From: Hofstenia miamia
Taxonomy: Eukaryota > Xenacoelomorpha > Acoela
Reading direction: 5' to 3'
Assembly: GCA_004352715.1 (NCBI GenBank)
Contig: SCFE01000079.1
Location: 1,269,350 to 1,333,349 of the forward strand
DNA length: 64,000 nucleotides
The number at the start of each line of letters is the position of its first letter. The first letter of the stretch is position 1. The notes beneath the pieces were generated by a model. The model saw only the letters and a list, made by a program, of their open reading frames with translations. It made no database searches and had not been told where the DNA came from. Position numbers and translations under genes: made by a program. Shown here one piece after another: positions 12,420 to 24,990 of the stretch.

Positions 12420-13149
12420 TATTTAGCTGTTGATCAATAAATAGTTTCTTAACACTCTAGGATAAGACTTTACTTCTATTGTAAATGAAATCTATCGGCC
12501 AACTGGATTCAAATAGGACTTGAAATACAATCAGACTTAAAGCCGTTTTACAGATTTGTTGCGGTTAATGAGTTCATTTTCAGCAGGCGGTTGCACCATC
12601 GTTTTTTATTAGACGGAAATTATTGCGATGCAATTAAGCATTGACCAATCAGAGTATCGTTGCCGCAAGATGTGGTTTTTGAGCCAATCAGCACACAGTA
12701 CGTTTATCTGGCAATTAAGTATATAACATGCTTAATGAAGAGCATCATTAATTAACTGGTTGAGGGAAGATGCCAAACTTCCCTCGAAAGAAAATTGCCA
12801 TGTTAAATTTACAAAATAAAGGTATGCGTTATGTTTATGCGTTGTATTCTGTTTATTCTAGATTAAAGGATAGTGTATCGTTATTAATTAATATTTAGAC
12901 GAATGTTCATGAAATACTGACATGATATGGAAATAATATTTTTTTCATGGTCCGAAACGGGTAGGAAGAGAAATGCAGACTATTTATTGCCCACAATTTA
13001 TCTTATTGCGTATTAAGCAAACAAACAAACAAAAACTTTTAATTTTAGTAAGCAATTATTTATGCAAGCTTACAAAACTAGTAATAAGTGGCATAAATTG
13101 CTTATTCCGGAACGTTCATCTACATCTTCACGTAACCTGTTTGATCTAT

Positions 13150-13940
13150 ACCATTTACCATTCAATTTGAAAACTAAGGAATTGAAATTAAAAATTACTG
13201 CATTCAAATTATAATGTAACGCATTGATGTTTAAATCATAACGCAATCAACTTAAAACATAACCCATTCAAATTAAAAATTAATTCAATTTGTAATTAAT
13301 TTCAAACTAGAATATTATTTAAAAAATTAATCTAAGAAACAAAACAAACTATAAACTATATAATACAATGTCTACATTTTTCTCTATTCAATAAATCATC
13401 TTCAGAAATATATCTTGTGTATAGCCTCAGCACATGCTGCAAAAATCCATTTTCAGGCTTACATCAGAGCATCAAATTATATATTAATTTAAATGTTTTA
13501 CAAAAGGCTTTAGGCAAGGTCGATTTAGGGCCAGTGCAACACAATTACACTAGCATATTCCAAAGACCCAAATGTACAGTGCATTTTTATCACATATATA
13601 ATTCATATGAGTTATAGACTGAATCAAGGAAATGGTTTTTTTGAAGGTTTAATCATGTATGCGATTACCCTATTCATACAATTCGTTTTTTCAGCACGTA
13701 CAGAGCCGCAAAAAGCAAGATTTATGACTGAGGAGATGACTTACTGTATGGAGAATAAAATAGAAATTATTAGTTTATAGTTTGTTTTGTTTCTAAGTTT
13801 CATTATTTTTAAAAAAGGCGTAGTTTGATATTTATTTTAAGTTGAATGACTTATGTTTTAATTTGAATACCCTAATTTTTAATGAGAATAGCTTACATTT
13901 TAAATTGATTGCGTTATGTTCTATATTATATTTTTGACGT
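13150..13940. mobile_element. Foldback-like element with long AT-rich inverted ends
   Basis: The inner ends are exact inverted repeats, AGAAACAAAACAAACTATAA near 13337 and its complement near 13778-13797. Outside them on both sides are degenerate repeated motifs in opposite orientation (ATTCAAATTAAAAATTA, GTAACGCATT / TTTAATTTGAAT, TGCGTTATG), making inverted ends of about 150-190 bp. The interior holds a 66-codon ORF (13417-13617) whose C-terminal 40 residues are nearly unchanged in the other arm copy (29552-29749). The ORF matches no family I know. Confidence 0.6.
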
Positions 13941-15986
13941 CAGGGATCGCCAATAAGTATTGTTAAGGATTTAAGGGTGATCTGTGTACCTTAAACTTTA
14001 TGTGATAAATTATTTCTAGGTTTTGTAATAATGTTTAATGTTAATTTTTTACATTTAATTACTGATTACAAATTTTATTAGGATAGAATAAAATTTTTGC
14101 ACAACGATAAAAGTATTGTGTTATAAAAAACTTCTTTCCATCATATAGAGTAGACAGTACTTCTCACAAAAACATTTCTTTATTGAAAATTCAATTTAAA
14201 CACATTCGCTTTGAAGAAATTATATCGTTTGCTTTATAGAATATACAAACATATATACCTACCTATGTGGACATTAAAGGAGTCACCTTTTTTAAAAAAA
14301 TTCTTTTAATTTGTTGCCGTCAGTATTTAACAGAAATATTTTCAAATTTCAATTTCTGGTTTCAATAAATTACAAATCTATCATCATTTTTCATGTACAT
14401 TGCACATTCAGATTCAGCCGTATAATTTAATTTCTCAGAATTTGAAATTTAAGCTTCTTTTAAATTGAATTAAATTTAATTTAGAAATTATATCGGGTTT
14501 CGATAATTATATATTTAGTCTTTTACGAAATTGAAAACTGGCTTAATACAGCATTTTTTATGTTTGCGGTAAGAAACACGATTAATATTGTTATTAATTC
14601 TAAAAGTGCGTCTTTAGCCAAATTCAAGCTCTAATAGCTGTCCCGTCTATAAAGTGTTCACACATGTACACCACTTGTTGCGTTATACATGTTATATCAA
14701 GACTCCAAAATGCACTAAATTAGTTTACTAACCACAACTTGCAAATAGCGCTGTTTTTGTACGTTAGATAAGCAAAAGTAACATATTTTGAATCCGAAAA
14801 ATCGCGAATTGCTATTGTAATTGTTTTGTTGCTTCTTTAATAATAATCAAATGACGTCACATTTAAAAAACATATGGGCGAAAGCAAAACAAAAAAACAA
14901 GCAGTAGGATACGCTTTGTCTAATTTATTAGATAAATGCATTAGGTTTAAGAAATCTGTAGTTTTCGGAATCATTTGCATAGAATCAGAAAAACATAAAT
15001 GATCACTGCTGCTCAATTCTTATTGTCCTGATCATGCTAGCCAAACACGTTTTGAGGAGTCTGGTGACAGAGCCTCATGGACGTTACTGGGAATGAAATC
15101 ATGCAAAAATATGGGACCAAAATCAAATATACTAAAAAAAATTTGCTTGGCTCATTTTGTGTAAAAAAAATTGACCTGTTCCACGTGTGGCTAACCTGAC
15201 TCACTTACAACTTTTCTGCTATATTTATTCTGCATAGGTTACATTTTATTCAAATTCTGCAAATGTTAAATTGAATTTTTCAAATCTAGTTTTCGAGAAA
15301 TCCTAACAATTTGTAAATATTTATTGCCAATCTACGTGATAGGCCTATGTACACAATATTTCGTAAAAAAATTCGCATGGTATAATTGTCCCTGATCCCC
15401 CTCCAGTAACAATAATCTATATGCAAAATGTGTTTTCCATGGTTTTCCGTTATCAGCATCTTGTAAGTTAATTGCTTGCTACATTGAGTTTGTGGTTGCT
15501 CATTGATAAGCTTAAAGACGTTAGCTCACAGCACGATAGGTTTTTAAAATCATGTTCACCTACAATGTAGGAGTTCGCTCTTGCGGATTATCAACATGAA
15601 ACAAGAGATTGCGCATTTTTTTTATCAAACGACATCAAACTTAGTTTACGTAATCGCTATTGTTTGCCGTTAATATCGCACTAATTGTTTATATAAATTA
15701 GTAAAATTTGTTTGGAGAACACACGGGTCGTATGGAAGGACATGATTTCTGTTTACTTGTCTTTTATATTTACTAGTAATTAAAGTCTTTTGAGATAGAT
15801 TCAGGCTTTTTGAATAGAGTTATAGTTACTCGGTCAGTGTTCGAGTTTTTACGTTTCTATTTCGAGTTCGATCGAATTTTTTCAAATAAAAACATATTTT
15901 CGAGTTCTTAAGTTTAAAAATATTTATTTTCAATCAATAAATATCGAAAGTTCAAGTGCAATTATTTTTTGAAGTGAACTCCCAGT

Positions 15987-15990
<4 letters not shown>

Positions 15991-16020
<30 letters not shown>
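15991..16020. repeat. (TA)15 microsatellite
   Basis: Perfect TA dinucleotide run, followed by TTTATTTATTTA. The counterpart in the right arm is at 27241-27263. Confidence 0.95.
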
Positions 16021-16025
<5 letters not shown>

Positions 16026-16499
16026 TTATTTATTTTTATTTATATTTACATTGAGGATTTGCCTCGTGTGGTTTTTGGTAACTCGGGGGTAAAATATTTG
16101 TAAATGCAAAATTTCAGCCAAATTGGTCCAATATTAGTGAACAGCAATGATTTTGAATATCAGTTCTTTGAGGATATTTAAATCATCTACAACAAATGTT
16201 TTCTTGTGATAACTTCTATATTTCCTGCATACTTATCTCAATCAGACAAAAGTCACCAAAAACATTGAATTTGTTTACAGAAGATGAAGCGGTAAGTGTT
16301 TTGTTAGACAATATTAGGAAATATGCATATGAACGCTAATCCTCTTCTGTTAAAGTGAAGAAATCCTGCGTGGATTCGGTTCGATGATTTATTATGCTTG
16401 ATGCCAGTTTTGCATCTGCAATATAGGCTGCCTTCGAAGAACATGACTCGCTTAATAAATTTAACGGTTGTGATTCTACAAACGTAAACACTATTCGAA

Positions 16500-17499
16500 N
16501 NNNNNNNNNNNNNNNNNNNNNNNNNNNNNNNNNNNNNNNNNNNNNNNNNNNNNNNNNNNNNNNNNNNNNNNNNNNNNNNNNNNNNNNNNNNNNNNNNNNN
16601 NNNNNNNNNNNNNNNNNNNNNNNNNNNNNNNNNNNNNNNNNNNNNNNNNNNNNNNNNNNNNNNNNNNNNNNNNNNNNNNNNNNNNNNNNNNNNNNNNNNN
16701 NNNNNNNNNNNNNNNNNNNNNNNNNNNNNNNNNNNNNNNNNNNNNNNNNNNNNNNNNNNNNNNNNNNNNNNNNNNNNNNNNNNNNNNNNNNNNNNNNNNN
16801 NNNNNNNNNNNNNNNNNNNNNNNNNNNNNNNNNNNNNNNNNNNNNNNNNNNNNNNNNNNNNNNNNNNNNNNNNNNNNNNNNNNNNNNNNNNNNNNNNNNN
16901 NNNNNNNNNNNNNNNNNNNNNNNNNNNNNNNNNNNNNNNNNNNNNNNNNNNNNNNNNNNNNNNNNNNNNNNNNNNNNNNNNNNNNNNNNNNNNNNNNNNN
17001 NNNNNNNNNNNNNNNNNNNNNNNNNNNNNNNNNNNNNNNNNNNNNNNNNNNNNNNNNNNNNNNNNNNNNNNNNNNNNNNNNNNNNNNNNNNNNNNNNNNN
17101 NNNNNNNNNNNNNNNNNNNNNNNNNNNNNNNNNNNNNNNNNNNNNNNNNNNNNNNNNNNNNNNNNNNNNNNNNNNNNNNNNNNNNNNNNNNNNNNNNNNN
17201 NNNNNNNNNNNNNNNNNNNNNNNNNNNNNNNNNNNNNNNNNNNNNNNNNNNNNNNNNNNNNNNNNNNNNNNNNNNNNNNNNNNNNNNNNNNNNNNNNNNN
17301 NNNNNNNNNNNNNNNNNNNNNNNNNNNNNNNNNNNNNNNNNNNNNNNNNNNNNNNNNNNNNNNNNNNNNNNNNNNNNNNNNNNNNNNNNNNNNNNNNNNN
17401 NNNNNNNNNNNNNNNNNNNNNNNNNNNNNNNNNNNNNNNNNNNNNNNNNNNNNNNNNNNNNNNNNNNNNNNNNNNNNNNNNNNNNNNNNNNNNNNNNNN
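16500..17499. other. Assembly gap, 1000 N
   Basis: Exactly 1000 Ns, probably a placeholder of unknown true size. It interrupts the left copy of the long-TIR element seen complete at 25857-27236. Confidence 0.98.
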
Positions 17500-18091
17500 A
17501 TATATGGCCATTATTGATCAACATCTCGCCATAATCAAAATCCATAAATTTATTGTTACTTATACAGAATTTATATTTAATTGCTAGAAAATTCTTAAAT
17601 TTGTATGTTTGATTTATTTAAAGTAATTATTTTTAATTTTGTTAGATTTTTATGTGTAATTTATTATTTGTTAAGCATTTGGTTTCTAAATTATGTTAAG
17701 AATCACAAAGCTAGCTAAATTTTTAGTTAACAGATGCAAACATACGTAATTGCCACATTGATGGACAACTGCGCAGATGGTCCATTAATTAAAAGGAGTG
17801 TTCACTCTTAATTGGTTAACCGCCAGTGAATCACTGTGAAGTTATAAAAGGCATGCATGAAACCACAAAACAAGAGCAGTTTTTGACCGCAGATTCGATA
17901 AGATAAGAGTTTTGCCAATTTAACCAAGAGAAGTTGACGTAGTTCGAAGTTGATCGCTGAGAATAGTACATCGGGGGAAGAAGCAAATCGAAATGCCACC
18001 TGATCATATTCGTTTAGGTACAGGCACGTACCCTGGGTTTTCAGACGAGGGACATTTTTAGTCATGACCACGACTTAGATTTTAAATTTTT
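17500..18091. other. No gene recognised
   Basis: AT-rich sequence. An 87-codon minus-strand ORF (18071-17808) has no recognisable domain and runs up to the edge of repeat A. Confidence 0.4.
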
Positions 18092-18808
18092 CATTTTTTT
18101 ACCGAAAATGTTTAGATTTAGCCAGTCAAAATCACTCTTGACAATCTGACGGGGGACATTCCACCAGGCCCCCCTTTGCGTACGCCACTGCTTAGGTAAA
18201 CCGCAAACGAATCAACTTTTCTTGTCGAACCAATTAATATAAGAAACCACATTGGGGAATTCAAATTATTTCAAAATTATCCCATCACATTGCGTGCTAT
18301 AATATGTTAAGCAATAAAAGTTGTATGGTTTACGCAGGGCCTTAGACGAAATACTCCTACTAGTCGAAAATACTTTGAAATCTTTAAACTTTCTTGAACA
18401 TTTCTTTGCAAGAAATTGGAAAGATTTTCAAAGATTCTTTAAAGAAACTAAAGATTTTAAATTTTCTTAAAGGAAATTTAAAGATTTTAAATATTCTTAA
18501 AGAAACTGTAAGGATTATAAACATTCTTAAAGAAACTTTAAAGATTATTAAATATTCCTAGAGAAAATATAAAGATTATTAATTATTCTTAAAGCAACTT
18601 CTAAGACATTACAATAAATGTAAAATTTACAAATTATTCTATAATGAAATAATCTTAACAAAATTATTACAAAATTTATAAAAAACATAAAAATAAGGAT
18701 AGTGAACTTACTCTGTATTGACAATACCAGTGCTTCTCTATATGCATGAATTTCATCCCTCAAGTCATCGCGAAATTAGTTCTAACCATAATTTGCATTA
18801 AATATATA
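18092..18808. repeat. Dispersed repeat A, copy 2
   Basis: Same-orientation copy of 1-740, from CATTTTTTTACCGAAAA to AATTTGCATTA. It contains GCGTACGCCACTGC near 18178 and the degenerate AAAGATT/ATTCTTAAAG tandem stretch at about 18373-18610. Confidence 0.8.
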
Positions 18809-18872
18809 ACATAGAGTCACATAAAAATGGAATAAATCACATTTTCCATTTTTGTTATTAATATTTTAGTTT

Positions 18873-19872
18873 NNNNNNNNNNNNNNNNNNNNNNNNNNNN
18901 NNNNNNNNNNNNNNNNNNNNNNNNNNNNNNNNNNNNNNNNNNNNNNNNNNNNNNNNNNNNNNNNNNNNNNNNNNNNNNNNNNNNNNNNNNNNNNNNNNNN
19001 NNNNNNNNNNNNNNNNNNNNNNNNNNNNNNNNNNNNNNNNNNNNNNNNNNNNNNNNNNNNNNNNNNNNNNNNNNNNNNNNNNNNNNNNNNNNNNNNNNNN
19101 NNNNNNNNNNNNNNNNNNNNNNNNNNNNNNNNNNNNNNNNNNNNNNNNNNNNNNNNNNNNNNNNNNNNNNNNNNNNNNNNNNNNNNNNNNNNNNNNNNNN
19201 NNNNNNNNNNNNNNNNNNNNNNNNNNNNNNNNNNNNNNNNNNNNNNNNNNNNNNNNNNNNNNNNNNNNNNNNNNNNNNNNNNNNNNNNNNNNNNNNNNNN
19301 NNNNNNNNNNNNNNNNNNNNNNNNNNNNNNNNNNNNNNNNNNNNNNNNNNNNNNNNNNNNNNNNNNNNNNNNNNNNNNNNNNNNNNNNNNNNNNNNNNNN
19401 NNNNNNNNNNNNNNNNNNNNNNNNNNNNNNNNNNNNNNNNNNNNNNNNNNNNNNNNNNNNNNNNNNNNNNNNNNNNNNNNNNNNNNNNNNNNNNNNNNNN
19501 NNNNNNNNNNNNNNNNNNNNNNNNNNNNNNNNNNNNNNNNNNNNNNNNNNNNNNNNNNNNNNNNNNNNNNNNNNNNNNNNNNNNNNNNNNNNNNNNNNNN
19601 NNNNNNNNNNNNNNNNNNNNNNNNNNNNNNNNNNNNNNNNNNNNNNNNNNNNNNNNNNNNNNNNNNNNNNNNNNNNNNNNNNNNNNNNNNNNNNNNNNNN
19701 NNNNNNNNNNNNNNNNNNNNNNNNNNNNNNNNNNNNNNNNNNNNNNNNNNNNNNNNNNNNNNNNNNNNNNNNNNNNNNNNNNNNNNNNNNNNNNNNNNNN
19801 NNNNNNNNNNNNNNNNNNNNNNNNNNNNNNNNNNNNNNNNNNNNNNNNNNNNNNNNNNNNNNNNNNNNNNNN
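18873..19872. other. Assembly gap, 1000 N
   Basis: Placeholder gap. A Polinton-type right terminus follows directly, so the body of that element is either hidden here or misplaced. Confidence 0.98.
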
Positions 19873-20074
19873 AAGTAAATGTGGGAAAGTAAAACTAAAA
19901 AAGTAAAAAAATGCAAACTAAATTAGGTCTCATAAATAACACAAAAACTAGTAAATGTACATGCATGACGTCAGTAAAACACCTCCGTCGATATCCACGG
20001 CGTCTCAGGTCAAAAGCCGACCCTCTCGACCAATCAGAAAAAAGTGAGAAGGGCTTCGAGTCCCCTTTACTACT
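19873..20074 (-). mobile_element. Polinton terminal inverted repeat (copy A)
   Basis: The stretch runs from AAGTAAATGTGGGAAAGTAA to the terminus CTTTACTACT (read outward-in on the minus strand it starts AGTAGTAAAGGGG, with the AG start typical of Polintons). It is nearly identical to 34855-35083, where capsid and protease genes lie inside the element. It contains CTCGACCAATCAGAAAAAAG and a near-palindromic GGCGTCTCAGG region. No coding part survives, because it abuts a gap. Confidence 0.75.
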
Positions 20075-20939
20075 GTTTTCAAATGTTAGATATTTTTATT
20101 TGTTAGTGAGTTATCAGTGTTTGCAATTTTATTGAGCAAACCATCGCAGGTTTCACAGATATATCTGCGTTAATAATCTGCACATGTTAAAGTTCTTAAA
20201 TAAAGTTTATAATTACATATTATTATCTTCCAAATAAATAGCCCATTTACTCAATTGATGCAAAAATATTTTCAAATTATAAAATTAAATGCATAATAAA
20301 TTATTTCTGTTGCAAACTATTTATTACAAGTTTGATTATTCAATTCAACATCACTTTCACATCATTGACCGATTGACCCACATGAAGATCTAGCAGCAAA
20401 TACAAAAATAAAGTCATTTTCAATCAAAATTTATATTGCTAAACTACACTTGTATGCTCCCCTATTGCAATAGAAAAGATATGCAAACATTTACAACAAA
20501 CATGTGCATCATATTTTGGTTTGTGTACATGTTTTATAATTGTATAAACTACGGATAGCGTTAAATATTAGACAAAGGGAAATACCACTAATTATAATGC
20601 GATAATGTGAGTAAGTATGAATTGCAGTAGCTTATCCATGAACATTCAAAGACCCTTTTATTTCGAGACTGTATGCGTTTTATAATCTTTTTTTTATTAG
20701 ACGTTTATTAGTCTTTTGTGAAAGCTTAATACAGGTAGTGTTTTGCAATGCCCAGGGGAGGTGTCAATCAGGAGGGTAACGGGCATGACAACGGGCTGAC
20801 CCTGGCCGCCTGTTGCCTTACTAACGGGTTGGGCGGACACAGTCGCAAAATGTTTTTCCAGAAACTTATCTGAATATTTGCGTTTTGTACTTGTTTGTTT
20901 TAAGGGTTAATGTTTAGCAAAGAAATTTTTTTGAACACG
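20075..20939. other. No gene; GC-rich patch
   Basis: Mostly AT-rich. A conspicuous GC-rich patch at about 20748-20850 (GCCCAGGGGAGG, ACGGGCATGACAACGGGC) recalls the GGGCAT-rich DNA at 62635-62750 and is probably a repeat edge. Confidence 0.4.
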
Positions 20940-21400
20940 CAAAATGGAAACAAATTTGAATTTTAACATGAAAATGTTTAAAATTTAATAATAACATTGC
21001 ATTTAATTAAAAGAACAATAAAATTTTTTTAACAATATTATGTTATATTATTAGTTGGTCATTAGAAAATCGTAATTTCATATCTTAAAACATTGCGTTA
21101 TTATCTTAGAACACACGTCTGTAAAGCACATTTAAAGAAATGCAAGACTTTAAAGATGGGTTTTAATGAGTAATGTACTTTTAAGGTAACTAAAGCACTC
21201 GTTTACATGGGTTATGAAGCCAAACAAATAAATATTTTAATTTGTTTACACACATTTTTCCTATTTTCTCATTCAATGTACCTTTTTTATAATTATATTT
21301 CAAATGTTTACTAAATATCAAGAGCTATGAAAAAATATCGGGATAAAACGACCCTCATTTAATGGTATTATGTAGCGAGCCGAGCTTAGAACCAATAGCG
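20940..21400. repeat. Dispersed repeat with GAGCCGAGCTT end, copy 1
   Basis: It shares the order of segments with 62237-62520: a TTTGTTTACACAC-like run, TCTCATTCAATGTACCTTT, AATGTTTACTAAAT, AAAAATATCGGG..AAACGACCCTCATT and the terminal GCGAGCCGAGCTTAGAA. The copies are clearly diverged. Probably a hAT-like non-autonomous element, inferred only from the pattern. It lies just downstream of the ovo 3' end. Confidence 0.55.
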
Positions 21401-21452
21401 TTAAAAACAATAAAATAATAAAACAAATACAGTACACAAAAGACAAAACATT

Positions 21453-23327
21453 TCACACTTTGTTTGGGTTTGAAGAACGCGAACTTGACCCCTGAGTTAT
21501 TTCCTTGAGCTTTCGAATCTTTTCGATTTTTAGCTCGCGTGCTTTATCTCTGCGAAATATAAGCCAAGCACTATCAGGATGTTCTAATCGAATATGCGCT
21601 TGATAATCACTTCCAGATTTGGATATGAAACTACAGTCCTAAACAAGAAATGTTGATTGCAAGCCCGATTCCTTATAAAAAAAATTATAAAAAGCACAAA
21701 CTTACCTCACAAACATAAATTTTGCTTCGTCGTTCTTTGAATCCATAATTTAATTTAATGGAATGAATCTTCTTAAGATGTAATTCAAGTGAACATCTTT
21801 GAGTGAAAGCCTTCTCGCATAAATCACATGTATAAGGACATACACCTAAACAGAAGTTTAATAGGTAAGTTTCAAGGCCTTCACTGATTTTCTGTAGTGA
21901 CCTCAAAATTTGGCAGTTCCCAAGAATGGCAAATTTCGTCGAAACTATTTTAATATAATCAGTTTTCTTTACATGATTAAATACTTTTTGGCTAGCCTAG
22001 TAAGAATTTTAAAACTTCCTTAGATATTAACCCATCTATTGACAAAGTGTTCATCTGTAAGGGTAAAATTTTCAGCCAAAATTTATTCCTGTAGCTGAAA
22101 TGCATGAAAAGTAAATTTTTGGGAACACTTTCAAATTCTTTCCTTTAACAATGTGTTATATTATTCAAACAAAAATTTAAATAACAACAAGAACTGCTTC
22201 TTAGAAATTTTAGATTAACATCACTTGTATTTTAGCATACCAAATTGGGGAATCATAAATGTATTATAGACATTCTTTTTATATAAAAGTTAGTATTGAA
22301 TGGCGTAGTTGCTGTGATGTTGGCAATTATATTAGCAGTAAAATTTCAAATAATGCATTCATTTTAACGTAGTTTCACAATCTTAAAGTTAGAACATTAC
22401 AACTGATTCATATTTTTAGCTTAAATATTTAATAGATGCAGAAACTGCTAATTACAAGCTTTATATTTAATACAAAAATGCATGTAATATATATTTGTAA
22501 ACTCTCATACCCGTGTGAATGCGAACATGTCGCTTTAAATCAAATATATCGTTGAATGATTTGTCACAATACCAACAACCATAGACGCGTTCTCCGTGAC
22601 ACTTCATATGCCTCTTGAGTATTCTTCGAAGAGAAAACTGTTTTTTACACTCTTCACAAATAAACGGTTTCGATGAATTTGTAGTTGATACTGTATTATC
22701 TGCCTTCGGTTGTTTTACATTTTCTCTATTGGAAGTAGAAGGCAACTCACTACTTTGAACAACTTCCTGAGGTGGATTATATGATGATGCGAAATGATGA
22801 TTTGTCATATTGCTAAAATTAATATCATTCGAAATTCCGTTTGTACGAAAAGCCACCGGTGGCTGTAGAGTTGTGAAGTTATTCGCAATCATTTCATGGT
22901 ACTTTGCAAAACTTCTATAGTAAGTACCGCTAGGAAACAATTGCGGATACATAAATGGATAAGTAGGATACATCAATCCGAAATTATCAGGAATCGTAGA
23001 TGGAATCGGCACAAATGGATTCATATACATGAGCGGTGTTGTTGATGAGGCTGCATATGCTCCTGTCTTTGTAGCATCATTCTGCTGGACCAGCTAAAGT
23101 GATTCAATAAGCAAGTCTGTTTAAAATAAATTGCATAAACAGTTTTATATAGAATGTAGAATCTGTGAATCGCAATATAATATTTCGGTAGAAATAGGAT
23201 ATACTTACGTCATCCGCTTTATTTGGCAAAGTTTCGTCCCAATTCCTTCTGTCGTATGTTTCATGGCGACTAGTTTCTATTTCGGTAATATTCGTGCTGT
23301 TTGATACATTTTTGCCACTATCTCCAT
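21453..23327 (-). CDS. Ovo-family C2H2 zinc-finger transcription factor (3' exons)
   Basis: Four exons with GT-AG junctions and consistent phase: 23327-23209, 23093-22511, 21845-21706 and 21638-21453 (TGA). They encode four C2H2 fingers: CEECKKQFSLRRILKRHMKCH, CWYCDKSFNDIFDLKRHVRIH, CDLCEKAFTQRCSLELHLKK plus IH, and a shorter fourth starting CEDCSF and ending HIRLEH. Finger spacing, the FNDxFDLKRHVRxHTG and AFTQRCSLExHLKKIH signatures and the tail after finger three (KERRSKIYVCE) are those of Ovo/Ovol, a nuclear DNA-binding regulator of epidermal and germline programmes. Exon 2 before the fingers is Pro/Tyr/Ser/Asn-rich and presumably regulatory. The first visible exon starts in phase 2, so at least one 5' exon with the start codon is unseen. 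No stops interrupt the frame. Confidence 0.93.
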
Positions 23328-23833
23328 CTAAGATTTAAATTTAGAGCATTAATTTGCAGATGAAACAAAAAAACCAAACACAAATTTATATTATAACGTT
23401 TAAAACTGCATTATTTTTACTACTACTCAAGAACGTTTGCTTCTTCAAATGTGCATCCAACACCTTAAAATATATTTCTATAAATATTTGATGTCAAGAA
23501 TTGTGGAAAATGTCTATTGTGAACCGAAAAGCCTGGATTATTTCAAAGACAGGTCTGTTCAGTGATGGACATTTAATAATTAAACTGTACTCGATCGAAC
23601 CACCAACCAGACAAACAATTTTATCAACTGAACGAACTCTTGATTCCCTTACCCTACCCGACTACAAAATCATTTAGGGAAATGATTCGTTAAATACTCC
23701 TATGCAAATGAATTCATTAAGCGTCTGCAGACAATTAGAGCTGTTTAATAAATCCTTAATATTCATATTTTGTGAGCAATATAGTCTCTAATGCGATTAA
23801 GTAGTAATGCATAAAATTATATTTACAAATCTT
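23328..23833. other. Upstream of visible ovo exons, no exon recognised
   Basis: AT-rich sequence that may be an intron or 5' flank of ovo. I searched for a short first exon by eye and found none that fits the required phase. Confidence 0.4.
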
Positions 23834-23857
23834 TATATATATATATATATATATATA
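23834..23857. repeat. (TA)12 microsatellite
   Basis: TA run directly abutting the left end of the Tc1-like element at 23861. Confidence 0.9.
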
Positions 23858-23860
23858 CTA

Positions 23861-24990
23861 ATGGAAAAAAGAATTCGGTGACCCATTATTTGCCATAAAT
23901 ATTTCTAAGAAATTGATGCCAAGAAAGTCATAGTTCATTTTTAATTAGATTTGGGGTTGCAGAAAGAGGAATTCATCTTATAGAGCGACTTCGAAGTACT
24001 GTCGGGGATATCATCAGACGCTTCAATTCTGAAAACATCATTGCCACGAAGCCAAATTCCAGAAGACCAAAACCTATCAAGAGCTATTATGTGCCTTTGA
24101 AAGAGAAATCCCAGGAAGACTTCAGAGGAATTTGGCAAGGAATCAGCTGATGGTCACCTCGTGACAGAAACATCCTGAAGAATTACTCAATTGGGATTTT
24201 CGTGGCACCTAGAAAGCCATTCTTAACCTCAAAGATTACGCCAGGTGAGGTGGGAAAATTTAATGAGAGACAATTCATTTGAACATTGGTCTAATGTTAT
24301 ATTTTCAGATGAATAAAGTTTGAGCTATACTCTTCGAAAGAATGCTGATAAAGAGACCAACTGGGCAGAAGTTCAGATTCTTGCCACAACTTACTTGGAA
24401 ACCATGAATTATGGTAGAAAGTCTGTAATGCTATGGGGCGCAATAGGGAAGTGTGGCTTTCGCAAGATTGTTCACATCACTGGTACTCTCCCAACTCTTA
24501 ATATGCTAGGATTCTAGAAAGAGAACTCTTGCCACTCGTTACATGTGATTCAATGTATCAGCAGGATGGTGCTCTATGTCGTACCTCAAAAGAAATGACC
24601 AATTTCCTCCACAATAATGGGGTTGCTATCCTTGCTGACTGTGCTGGCCAATCTCCAGAACTTAACATTATCTAAAATATGTGGAAAGAGGTCAAATATC
24701 GTATTGGACAGCATACTCTTCACACTGAAGATGAGCTGTGGAGCGCAATAAAGAAAGAATTGTATGCAATTCCCAACAGCTTTAGTGAAAAACTTTTTGC
24801 TTCAATCCCTGATCGCCTTGAAGCTGTTATTCGCTCAAAGGAGCCCCCAACAAAATATTAGAAGAGACAATTTTGTTGCAAAGTGCTTGTATTGCATCAA
24901 TTATTAATTTTTGTATCTTATTTTCAATTTACTTTTTTCGGATATGCTCATTTGTTAAAATTTTTCAGGTGGCCGAATACATTTTTCCAA
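23861..24990 (+). mobile_element. Tc1/mariner element, 1130 bp, decayed
   Basis: The inverted ends share TGGAAAAAWGWATTCGGYSACC and are flanked by TA at 23859-23860 and 24991-24992. The single transposase inside is broken. It inserted at the edge of a (TA)n run. Confidence 0.85.
23941..24861 (+). pseudogene. Tc1/mariner transposase, catalytic Glu changed to stop
   Basis: N-terminal helix-turn-helix remnants (RFGVAERGIHLIERLRST) are followed by the first Asp block VIFSDE, immediately hit by a TAA (about 24314), then VMLWGAIGKCG, second Asp in YQQDGAL and, 35 residues later, SPELNII followed by TAA (24673-24675) exactly where the catalytic Glu of the ENMW motif belongs. The C-terminal SIPDRLEAVI motif is kept to TAG at 24859-24861. 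With several stops and a lost catalytic residue this copy cannot transpose by itself. Confidence 0.85.

Larger units (their letters stand above)
11834..16499. repeat. Left arm of large inverted repeat
   Basis: The sequence from inside the Tc1 element (about 11834) to the gap at 16500 is matched, reverse-complemented, by 26871-31312. Shared landmarks are the Tc1 end, TAGCTGTTGATCAATAAATA (near 12424), the foldback element at 13.2-13.9 kb, the (TA)n at 15991 and the segment next to the gap. Small indels separate the arms, so they are not one sequence assembled twice exactly. Both arms end in 1000-N gaps and may be longer. Confidence 0.9.

Noticed and set aside
16304-17545. Long open frames of nearly 400 codons across the Ns
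   Set aside because: Their length is made of unknown bases in a 1000-N gap; only short ends are real sequence. The same holds for 18858-19916, 31131-32649 and 62626-63899.
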